Source: a virus
Length of the DNA stretch: 58,212 nt
Direction: 5' to 3' (one strand)
IMG/VR virus record: IMGVR_UViG_3300024433_000001
Span: 1-58,212 of that record
The notes beneath the pieces are model-generated. The model was not told the origin of the DNA. It saw nothing but the letters and a program-made list of their open reading frames with translations, and made no database searches. Within the stretch, counting starts at the first letter, position 1, and each line of letters starts with the position of its first letter. The position numbers were made by a program, and so were the translations under genes. Positions 50,251-57,303 of this stretch are shown here, in pieces.

Positions 50251-51635
50251 TCTTCACCACACGGGGCCGCCGAGGTTTCTGCTTCATGTAGATATATCTG
50301 GCTTGTCCGTTTCCTGGCCATATCACAATATTTAGGGTTAAGCTCGATACCAATAGCGTTTCGGCCAAGCCGCTGCGCTACGAGCAACGTTGTGCCCGAT
50401 CCCACGAAACAATCCAAGACCGTACAGGGAATGGGGGTAGGATAACTGTTCGTAACATCCATACCCCCAAAGTCTATATCGCCACACCCAACACAGTTAC
50501 AAGATGGTTGCCAACCAACTGTTTTCTTTGCGGCACAGTATTCGGCCCCCGCGATTCGGGCTGCTTGTCGCAATAAGGCTAGTCTGCCGACAGAACTACC
50601 GCTTGGATAGGCCGAATGTGTTTCAGCCTTATGCGACGCGGCGCTTTTTTTTACAACACGAATCCAGGGCGATCCACACTTCGGACAACATCCCTTTTCG
50701 CTTGTGCCGGCCTTGATACATCGCTCGACAAGCGCTTGGGGAAAAACGGCAAAGTGACTTTCCGAGAATGGCTCGGTTGGGATGGTCCATACATCACGGA
50801 CATTACGGCCCTTACTGGCATCGCCATAACGCTTCCTTCCGTTGTGTAACCCACCAGTCGTTCGGTTACCAGACTTGAGAAGCCCGAACGTCTTGTGATA
50901 TTCGGTCTCGCGCCGATATTCGCGGTCTGGATAAACAAACGGTTCCCGTATTGAGTCGCCATCCCAAAAATAGGTTGGCGATTTCGTAAGCAGAAATATA
51001 TGCTCATATGACTTTGTTGGCCTATCCGTCACGCTCTCGGGCATTGCATTCGCCTTTTCCCAGATAATGTCTGAGCGCAACCACCAGCCATCGGCCTGGA
51101 GAGCAAGCGCGGCCCTAGCGGGTATCATGCAAAGCTGCTTACGTTTCAGGCCGGCTTGAGACCAATCTGTTTTCGCCATATCATTATCCGTTATTACGGC
51201 TTTGCCGTGACCAGATCCGATGCCCTTTCCGCTCCCTGAATAACTGTCGCCTAGCACCAGCCAGAGCGTGCCATCGTCACGCAGCACACGCCGCACTTCC
51301 TGGAATACTTGAACGAGCTGGTCTACATAGGCCGCCGGTGTTTTCTCAAGGCCAAGTTGTTTGTCAACCCGTCGCGCACCGCATCTGGCGCAAATTTCCT
51401 TGTATCCTTCCTGGGATTGGGCAACTGTCTTTTTGCCTCCCCTTAATGTAGATGATGCGATTTGCGGATTGTTCCTAACCTTGTGGGCACATTCCGAATC
51501 TCCGCCCTCCCACGCCCTAGTACCAAAATCCCGGAGGCCCCAGTAAGGCGGCGAGGTACAAACGGTGTGTATTGATTCCGTCTTCATACCGCTTAATACC
51601 TCCAGGGCATCGCCCTGAATCACCTCAATGCTCAT
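50247..51635 (-). CDS. DNA methyltransferase, beta class (N4-cytosine or N6-adenine)
   Basis: 462 residues. Motif IV TSPPYWGLRDFG is near the N-terminus and motif I DCFVGSGTTLLVAQRLGR near the C-terminus, the beta-class order. A Cys-rich insert (CARCGARR, and CPKCGSPWIRVVKKS ... CNCVGCG) may bind zinc. The central part (DNDMAKTDWSQAGLKRKQL) probably covers target recognition. The target base cannot be told from sequence; the WGLRDFG form is frequent in phage solitary methylases. Overlaps RusA by 4 nt. Confidence 0.9.
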   Translation of the reverse strand: MSIEVIQGDALEVLSGMKTESIHTVCTSPPYWGLRDFGTRAWEGGDSECAHKVRNNPQIASSTLRGGKKTVAQSQEGYKEICARCGARRVDKQLGLEKTPAAYVDQLVQVFQEVRRVLRDDGTLWLVLGDSYSGSGKGIGSGHGKAVITDNDMAKTDWSQAGLKRKQLCMIPARAALALQADGWWLRSDIIWEKANAMPESVTDRPTKSYEHIFLLTKSPTYFWDGDSIREPFVYPDREYRRETEYHKTFGLLKSGNRTTGGLHNGRKRYGDASKGRNVRDVWTIPTEPFSESHFAVFPQALVERCIKAGTSEKGCCPKCGSPWIRVVKKSAASHKAETHSAYPSGSSVGRLALLRQAARIAGAEYCAAKKTVGWQPSCNCVGCGDIDFGGMDVTNSYPTPIPCTVLDCFVGSGTTLLVAQRLGRNAIGIELNPKYCDMARKRTSQIYLHEAETSAAPCGEE

Positions 51636-52093
51636 TCTGTCAATTCCTCAATCCGAATCCATGCGCCAGGCGGAGTATCATCGTGCGCATAGAACTTTGA
51701 CGTATCGCCAGTAACGGCCAGCGAATCGTCACGCCATATTGCAGCCTCAGTCAGCGCATCCTGCAAGTTCCTAAGCAACTTGTCCCGGTCCAGCCGTCGA
51801 AAAGCAATTGGATATGGCGGCGCAGACTTTTTCAGGTTAGCCTTATTTTTCCCCGTACCATAATGGGTTTTAGGGCGCGGGATGTAGAACGTTACGTCTA
51901 ACCGTACAGCGTTCTCTATAGGAGGTCCTTGGTATGCTTTCTGTGCGGCATATTTGACGCATTCTCGCCATTCCCCGGACCGCGGCGAGCTTTCCTTGGT
52001 GATAATACGGCCCGTTTTACTATGCAGAAAACTCACCTTGCTACCACTCGGATGCGGGAGTCCTCGTACAAAAAATTCAATCGTTTTGCCCAC
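51632..52093 (-). CDS. rusA: RusA-type Holliday junction resolvase
   Basis: 153 residues with a GTG start. The family pattern is clear: IEFFVRGLPHPSGSKVSF, then PDKL-type core as RRLDRDKLLRNLQDALTEA, and DDSLAVTGDTSKFYA with the acidic residues that bind metal. It cuts four-way junctions left by recombination or replication. Placed with the SbcC-like ATPase, YqaJ and RecT genes, it completes the recombination set. Confidence 0.9.
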   Translation of the reverse strand: MGKTIEFFVRGLPHPSGSKVSFLHSKTGRIITKESSPRSGEWRECVKYAAQKAYQGPPIENAVRLDVTFYIPRPKTHYGTGKNKANLKKSAPPYPIAFRRLDRDKLLRNLQDALTEAAIWRDDSLAVTGDTSKFYAHDDTPPGAWIRIEELTE

Positions 52094-52141
52094 TATGATC
52101 CCCAGAAATCTATATATGAAGTTCGACCTGGTTATTTGCGC

Positions 52142-54085
52142 TCATGCTGTTTTTCCCTTCCCGACAAAACTACAGTTGCCATCGTTTATCCAAACTACGC
52201 CCGTAGGCCGCATCGCCTTGGTCAACTGATCAATATCCGGCTCCTGACGAAGACCCCATGCGCCGGCCAGAATAATGGTCCCATATTCTGCAAAAGCAGT
52301 TTCAAGTTGTTGAAAAATGATGGGTTTGAACTTCCCGTCTAGTCCATCAAGATCGTCAATCAATACGATTCCGTTATCTGCAAACGCTGTAGCAACCGCG
52401 ATCTGCGTAAGGGCTTGCTCACCTTTTGACGCTTGGGCGACAGGACGTTTTGCGGCGCCAGTATGCCCCAACATTACTGTTACGGTTTTACCACCAACAT
52501 CAACAGCCAATTCGTACCCATAAGCTCGAAGTTGTTCGTTGCACCGTTTCTCGAATATCCCGAGGTCGTCGACCATGAACTTCTTGAACAATGCGCCATC
52601 ATGCAAAGCGTTCACAGCCCAGTCCAAGTGAGATTTCTCGGCCCCAAGATCGGCCAAGTGACTTTGATGTTGCCCGAACTCCTTCAACAAGGATAGCGCC
52701 TTTTCAACATCAAGGCCATGTCTGATGCGTTTGTCCAATTTGTCTATCTCAACCTCGATATCTTCGCGTGAACGGTTAGAACATGGTATCAGCGCGGCGA
52801 GTTGTTTCAGTTCCGGGTGTGCTTCACGAAGGTCAGCCGCAAGTGGCCCAAGTTTCTCGTAAACGGCTTCGACTTCTTGGACAGCCTTTTTGCGCAACGC
52901 GTTTCTGTCCTCAATAAGCTGGTTAAATGTGTGCTCCCGATCCAGAAGCGTCCCAAGTTTCGTATTTGCTTCTGCAATTGTATCATCCATAGGAGAAAGC
53001 AGCTCTTTCCGGGCCTTCTCCCCAAGCCGTCTTTTACATGTTGGACATATAGCCCCATCAGCCAATTTGGCGCGTTGCGTCTTGGCTTGGTTCAATATGT
53101 TCTCTGCTTGGGCGCTTTGCCCATGCAGATCAGACAATTTGTCACCCAATTCTTTTATCTCGGCTCCGCAAGCCTCTTGTTCTCTTTCGAGTGAATCCAC
53201 TTGGGTTTGGAGCGGCGCAATTTTGTCCTCGATCTTCGCAATGCGATCTCTTACCTCTGCGCGTTTAGCATCAAGCCGATCTGCCGTCATCCCGCCCTCA
53301 GAAAGGCGGCCCCTTTCCTCGAGCAACGCATCTCGTTCTGCGCTAATAACACGAATCCGATCCCGGACATTAGACAAATCTGCGACATTCAGGGGCGTAC
53401 CATTGGTCGAGCAGGGGATTTCCGTGGTCTCTAGCTCGGCAATCTTGGTTTCAACCATCTTGATATCCCTGTTGATATCTGTTCGTCTCGTGTAGGCCGC
53501 TTGTCCGATAGATTTCAGACTTTCGAGGGAATCGAGCCCAGGCCATTGCTCAAGCCATTTCGCGTGGTCCCCAGCCGTAGCCATTAACTGTTTTCGGTCA
53601 ATATCGCCTACCAACATTTCTGACAAGACATCTCCAAGCTCTTTTGATGTGACATATGTCTTGGGGTTGCCCGCACATTCGGCATGTCGCGAGTTGGCGC
53701 CGATATAGTCCCAGAACATTCGCCGTACCTCGCGAGGATCGCCGGCAAACTTGACGCGGTTGTGTTTGTCAAACACCGTGACCGCAGCGTGGCCGGCTTT
53801 GATGGTCATTGACATGGTCAACTGCTCGCATTGTTTGCCATTCAGGGTCAGCCCAACCTCGACTGTGGCTTCCTTACCGTGGTCGCCTACTAAATCCAGA
53901 TTTTTGAGCCGATTGCCGTTTACATCGAACACACGACCCCAGATCAACATTCGTATAGCCTGAATCAGGCTGCTTTTACCAGCGCCGTTCAACCCCGTCA
54001 GAAACAGTCCTGTCGGTAGATTTTCCAATGTGGCAGATTCAATTCCGCGAAAGTTTTTGATCTTCACGTTGTCAATCGTAACCAT
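52142..54085 (-). CDS. SbcC/Rad50-like ATPase
   Basis: 647 residues. Walker A GLNGAGKSS at about residue 32-40; a long coiled coil interrupted near residue 345 by CPTCKRR, a zinc-hook CxxC; signature and Walker B (IVLIDDLDGLDGK, about 570-582) at the C-terminus. This is the architecture of Rad50/SbcC-type DNA-end ATPases. No SbcD/Mre11-type nuclease gene is nearby, so it may use a host partner or work alone. The start has a GGGG site about 10 nt upstream. Confidence 0.88.
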   Translation of the reverse strand: MVTIDNVKIKNFRGIESATLENLPTGLFLTGLNGAGKSSLIQAIRMLIWGRVFDVNGNRLKNLDLVGDHGKEATVEVGLTLNGKQCEQLTMSMTIKAGHAAVTVFDKHNRVKFAGDPREVRRMFWDYIGANSRHAECAGNPKTYVTSKELGDVLSEMLVGDIDRKQLMATAGDHAKWLEQWPGLDSLESLKSIGQAAYTRRTDINRDIKMVETKIAELETTEIPCSTNGTPLNVADLSNVRDRIRVISAERDALLEERGRLSEGGMTADRLDAKRAEVRDRIAKIEDKIAPLQTQVDSLEREQEACGAEIKELGDKLSDLHGQSAQAENILNQAKTQRAKLADGAICPTCKRRLGEKARKELLSPMDDTIAEANTKLGTLLDREHTFNQLIEDRNALRKKAVQEVEAVYEKLGPLAADLREAHPELKQLAALIPCSNRSREDIEVEIDKLDKRIRHGLDVEKALSLLKEFGQHQSHLADLGAEKSHLDWAVNALHDGALFKKFMVDDLGIFEKRCNEQLRAYGYELAVDVGGKTVTVMLGHTGAAKRPVAQASKGEQALTQIAVATAFADNGIVLIDDLDGLDGKFKPIIFQQLETAFAEYGTIILAGAWGLRQEPDIDQLTKAMRPTGVVWINDGNCSFVGKGKTA

Positions 54086-54111
54086 TGGTCAATAACCCCT
54101 ATCTTGCGGCG

Positions 54112-54717
54112 TTATATATGACAAACCTCTTTTAGCTTTACTGTGTCCATATCCCAAGGCATTACCAATGCGCCAATACGCCATTTGCCCCCCGATTTTA
54201 TTTCAAAGATTAGCGGGTGCAACAACAAGTTAGCTGGGCGGGTCCCTAACCATCTGCCGCCCTGGTCTGTGAACAACTGGATATAATCGAGACTTACAGC
54301 CAAAAGCGTAAAGAAATCTTTGGGGTTGTGATTCCGAAGTAGGCGCACAAGAATGTCCGCGTTATCGGGGTCCGATACCGGGTTTACTAAGTCAACAAAT
54401 TCAAGAACACAATAATCTTTGTACCGAAGACGAACGGACCGCATTAACTCTGTTATTGTAATTGGGCGGGTCGGCATTTTCGCCTTTTGACCAAACTTGA
54501 ATCCCCCACAATGGTCATAGCTGAATCGGCCACGGGATATGGCCTTTCGGAACTTCGGTGCGGTAAACGTCACCGGCAAATAATGGGTGTCAATAAGCCA
54601 ATGTCTATTTGTCAACCGACGCCCATCAAAGTATGTCTTATACTCTAGCTTGTTTATCCGCGTTTTTAGCACAATTGGTTTTCTTTCTATCTTCACCGCA
54701 CTGTTTGTAGCCATCAT
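54112..54717 (-). CDS. Unknown protein upstream of the SbcC-like gene
   Basis: 201 residues. Beta-rich with KTYFDGRRLTNRHWLIDTHYLPV and a C-terminal GGKWRIGALVMPWDMD. GGAGG lies 7 nt before ATGATG. It overlaps the 3' end of the methyltransferase second frame by 80 nt. No metallophosphoesterase motif, so it is not an obvious SbcD replacement. Confidence 0.65.
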   Translation of the reverse strand: MMATNSAVKIERKPIVLKTRINKLEYKTYFDGRRLTNRHWLIDTHYLPVTFTAPKFRKAISRGRFSYDHCGGFKFGQKAKMPTRPITITELMRSVRLRYKDYCVLEFVDLVNPVSDPDNADILVRLLRNHNPKDFFTLLAVSLDYIQLFTDQGGRWLGTRPANLLLHPLIFEIKSGGKWRIGALVMPWDMDTVKLKEVCHI

Positions 54718-55918
54718 TCAACAACCTCCATGCTGCCGCAGCCACTGCCGGAACCTGCCCATTGCCAAGGGCTTTAAGTCGGTCCACGCGATGGGCTATT
54801 TTCTGTGCAACACGAGGGATGGCAGCCTCCCAGGTTCCCTCCAGCCAAGCCGCTCTGCCGTATGATGGATAAATCTGTGGCACCAGATGCACAGGGTCTG
54901 CAAGTTCTCCAGCCTTATGTTCTTGTGATTTCCGTCGAGGTGGTGTGTCTGAAGTCGCCGTTTTATTCCACAAGCCTCGCAACTCTTCTTGCGATATTTG
55001 CTTGCCCGCCACAGCCAACCCGACTTGGATAAAGATTTCCTTGTGTTCGCACACGAAAGAGTGCAGTACTTTCGCCTCTTCCAAGCCCCCCAATCCTCCA
55101 GGCGCGTTCCGAACCTCTTGCGCCGCATCATTTTGCCGCATGTTTGGCACCGTTTCGGTTTTTCCACCTTTCGCCGCATGGGCTTCTCCTTGCCTGAACC
55201 CCCTAAGCCACTTGCTAAACGATAGCACGTTCATGGGGTCTAAGCAAGTCCAAAATTGCGGCCAGCCCATCAAAAGTTCGACCCACTCGGGATTCAACTG
55301 GCCCTTCTCGCCCGTCGCACGCTCCATCTGCTTGCGGAACTGACCACTTATCTGGCCATGCGTTTGTGGCCCTTCGCCCCCCACATTCGGGGTCGGGAAC
55401 GTCCGCCGGGTCGGTGTCCCACCAATGGATTTCCTGACAGCATCGTTCAGGGTGAAGGTCCGTTGCGGGTTGATTCGCCCCGGGTGTTGCCCGTATCTCT
55501 TGCCCTGTCCCGCGTCTGGCGTCAGCCACATGTGTACCGCCGTGCCGAGCTTGGGCGTTGATACCTTGCCCCCCGCTTTGCGCTTCTGAAAATTCGCGTC
55601 CCCGTCCGTCAGGGCCGTACTTCTCGGACTCGGCCATAATCCACAGCCTATTTCTCCGATGTGGCGCTCCCAACTCGGCTGCCGATAGACAACGCCATCG
55701 AGCATCATACCCGCTTTCGGCCAGGTCTCCGAGTATTTGTCCGAAATATCCGTGACTCCCGGCAAGCAGGTTTGGGACGTTCTCCAAGAATACGTATTGT
55801 GGTCGTACAATGCGAACCACTGCAATTGTTTCGGGCCACAGGTTTCGTTTGTCTGTCTCGCCTCTCCGGTTACCGGCACAGGACCAGGGTTGGCAGGGGA
55901 ATCCTGCCGTAAGGACAT
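54638..55918 (-). CDS. C5 methyltransferase second subunit (recognition part and motifs IX-X), alternative frame
   Basis: 426 residues from an internal start (55918) that has AAGGA 7 nt upstream. From the start it resembles the phage family with TYSWRTSQTCL, SETWPKAGMM, GLWPSP and LNPEWVELLMGWP; its end RVDRLKALGNGQVP and the helix after it are motifs IX-X of C5 methyltransferases. It overlaps the catalytic subunit's gene by 704 nt in another frame. Two-polypeptide enzymes of this kind are known (M.EcoHK31I, M.AquI). Here the stretch between about residues 246 and 374 is occupied by an HNH gene in the third frame, making this subunit longer than expected. Confidence 0.7.
   Translation of the reverse strand: MSLRQDSPANPGPVPVTGEARQTNETCGPKQLQWFALYDHNTYSWRTSQTCLPGVTDISDKYSETWPKAGMMLDGVVYRQPSWERHIGEIGCGLWPSPRSTALTDGDANFQKRKAGGKVSTPKLGTAVHMWLTPDAGQGKRYGQHPGRINPQRTFTLNDAVRKSIGGTPTRRTFPTPNVGGEGPQTHGQISGQFRKQMERATGEKGQLNPEWVELLMGWPQFWTCLDPMNVLSFSKWLRGFRQGEAHAAKGGKTETVPNMRQNDAAQEVRNAPGGLGGLEEAKVLHSFVCEHKEIFIQVGLAVAGKQISQEELRGLWNKTATSDTPPRRKSQEHKAGELADPVHLVPQIYPSYGRAAWLEGTWEAAIPRVAQKIAHRVDRLKALGNGQVPAVAAAAWRLLNDGYKQCGEDRKKTNCAKNADKQARV
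54796..55179 (-). CDS. HNH endonuclease nested in the methyltransferase locus
   Basis: 127 residues. Zinc-type pairs CQTCG and CTLSC, then CEACGIKRRLQTHHLDGN, NLQTLCIWCHRFIHH: a complete treble-clef HNH nuclease. AAGGAG lies 6 nt before the ATG. It uses the third minus-strand frame, entirely inside the gene of the second methyltransferase subunit, ending just before that subunit's motif IX. It is therefore probably an inserted homing-type nuclease whose DNA is also read through by the host gene. Confidence 0.85.
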   Translation of the reverse strand: MRRKVEKPKRCQTCGKMMRRKRFGTRLEDWGAWKRRKYCTLSCANTRKSLSKSGWLWRASKYRKKSCEACGIKRRLQTHHLDGNHKNIRLENLQTLCIWCHRFIHHTAERLGWREPGRLPSLVLHRK

Positions 55919-56138
55919 CAACCATTCCTTGATAGATTTCAGCGCATCCGTTTTCGATGAACGCACGCACATTACCGAAAATAGGCGCATCAGTAAGCAA
56001 TCCATCTTCGATCCGTTGTGCAATAACTTTTTGGCAAAAGCAGTCAATTTCTACGTAGCCTATCGTTGTCCAACCCAACAAATGTTGTGTGGCGAGCAGT
56101 CCGCCCCCTGCGCCACTGAATAAACTAAGCTCATACAT
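55215..56138 (-). CDS. C5 cytosine DNA methyltransferase, catalytic subunit
   Basis: 307 residues. Motif I LSLFSGAGGG (4-13), motif IV GFPCQPWS with the catalytic Cys at about 82, motif VI ENV (119-121), motif VIII GAPHRRNRLWIMA (about 160-172). The following 130 residues lack motifs IX and X, which are found in the overlapping frame. The start at 56138 is chosen because motif I must begin within a few residues; the Shine-Dalgarno site is weak and overlaps the previous gene. Confidence 0.88.
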   Translation of the reverse strand: MYELSLFSGAGGGLLATQHLLGWTTIGYVEIDCFCQKVIAQRIEDGLLTDAPIFGNVRAFIENGCAEIYQGMVDVLTAGFPCQPWSCAGNRRGETDKRNLWPETIAVVRIVRPQYVFLENVPNLLAGSHGYFGQILGDLAESGYDARWRCLSAAELGAPHRRNRLWIMAESEKYGPDGRGREFSEAQSGGQGINAQARHGGTHVADARRGTGQEIRATPGANQPATDLHPERCCQEIHWWDTDPADVPDPECGGRRATNAWPDKWSVPQADGACDGREGPVESRVGRTFDGLAAILDLLRPHERAIV

Positions 56139-56400
56139 CCTCTGTTTTTTCCACTTCGATACCGACAACGGCATAACCGAACTTGTCTGCAATCCGCTCT
56201 TCTAATTTTTCGAGCATCCATTGGGTTACTTGAATGCCTTGACGGGTTACAAAACAGTGGCTTTTGGGTATCCAAATAGGATAAAGACACTCCTCAACTT
56301 TGGCAGAGTTCTGTGTCTCCCGATACCAATAGTTGACTGAAACCAGCAAACCCTTTTCAGTCTCATCCTCCACAACGGCATCAGTTAATGTCTGTTTCAT
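56131..56400 (-). CDS. Paralogue of the 49054-49323 protein
   Basis: 89 residues from MKQTL, with AAGGGGG 9 nt upstream, matching the start of its paralogue. It shares LLVSVNYWYRETQ, CLYPIWIPKSHC and RQGIQVTQWMLEKLEERIADK with it. Located between RecT and the methyltransferase. Function unknown; two copies in one phage suggest a dosage or specificity role. Confidence 0.75.
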   Translation of the reverse strand: MKQTLTDAVVEDETEKGLLVSVNYWYRETQNSAKVEECLYPIWIPKSHCFVTRQGIQVTQWMLEKLEERIADKFGYAVVGIEVEKTEDV

Positions 56401-56424
56401 ATTATGTGACCCCCTTGTCGCCAA

Positions 56425-57282
56425 CTAAAACAATTCGTCCTTCATGGAATCATCGTTCTCCACCATCACCGATTCTGGTTCAGATGTTGCTTGTTCCGGC
56501 TGATCTGTAAGCTCGGGTTCGGGCAGAACCTCCGTAGTTTGGGTATCAAACTCCGTATCGGAACTTTGGTTCAAATCGGGCTGTCCCGACCCAAGCTGCT
56601 TCTCCAGATCCTCGAGCGTTGTAGGCGCATCAAATGGCTCATGGACTTCTTCTGCTACAACATCAATAGCTGCCGGCAGATCCCGGGCCTCTTCGGCGAT
56701 GTAAAGTCCTTTCAGCAAGTCAGGAAACGTGTCACGCAAGCAGAATCCACGTGGTCGGTAACGTAACATACGTTTTGGGTACGTAACCCAAGGTGTCGGT
56801 TGCCCAGTTTTCCCTGTTTTGCCCCAAAGCCCCGCCAGCTTGGCGTCTGCAATACTAAACTCAACCCTTACTGGTTTATCACGGCCTTTCCGTTTGGCTT
56901 CACAAACACCCCTGAAATCGTCATTCGGATACTCGCCCTCATACCATTCGTTGATATACTCGCAAAGGGGTGACGCCTCACAAAGGCCCTTTGCGGCATC
57001 GCCCCATACCGAAGGCCGACCGTTTATAACCGCAATGTTTTGTATACTTTGCATCGGAAGAAGCCCGATCTCGGCCCCCATCTGGATTGCGATAAGGACG
57101 CTCTCGGGCCGTTCCATTTGCTTGGGCGCGAAACCAGAAGCGACTACGTATTGGGCAAATCGATACATTGTACTCAAACTTGTTAGTTGTAACCCACGAG
57201 ACCCCGCCGCTATAAGCGCCTTTTCATTCGGCAGATTCTCTTTTGTCTCGCTTGGTTTAGGCATATCTACTTTTACAGCCAT
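56425..57282 (-). CDS. recT: RecT-family single-strand annealing protein
   Basis: 285 residues. Core signature: IQMGAEIGLLPMQSIQNIAV, INGRPSVWGDAAKGL, then TPWVTYPKRMLRYRPRGFCL and FPDLLKGLYIAEEA. The last 75 residues are acidic and probably disordered, as in many RecT proteins, where the tail can bind SSB. GGGAG lies 8 nt before the ATG. It anneals strands resected by the YqaJ exonuclease encoded just upstream. Confidence 0.95.
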   Translation of the reverse strand: MAVKVDMPKPSETKENLPNEKALIAAGSRGLQLTSLSTMYRFAQYVVASGFAPKQMERPESVLIAIQMGAEIGLLPMQSIQNIAVINGRPSVWGDAAKGLCEASPLCEYINEWYEGEYPNDDFRGVCEAKRKGRDKPVRVEFSIADAKLAGLWGKTGKTGQPTPWVTYPKRMLRYRPRGFCLRDTFPDLLKGLYIAEEARDLPAAIDVVAEEVHEPFDAPTTLEDLEKQLGSGQPDLNQSSDTEFDTQTTEVLPEPELTDQPEQATSEPESVMVENDDSMKDELF

Positions 57283-57303
57283 GGTTGTCGTCTCCCTTAA
57301 CGT

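Noticed and set aside
55215-55918. The two methyltransferase frames as a simple sequencing frameshift
   Set aside because: Both frames stay open and protein-like across about 700 bp and the second has its own ribosome site; a single-base error would leave one frame degenerate. A true frameshift is still listed as the refutation test.
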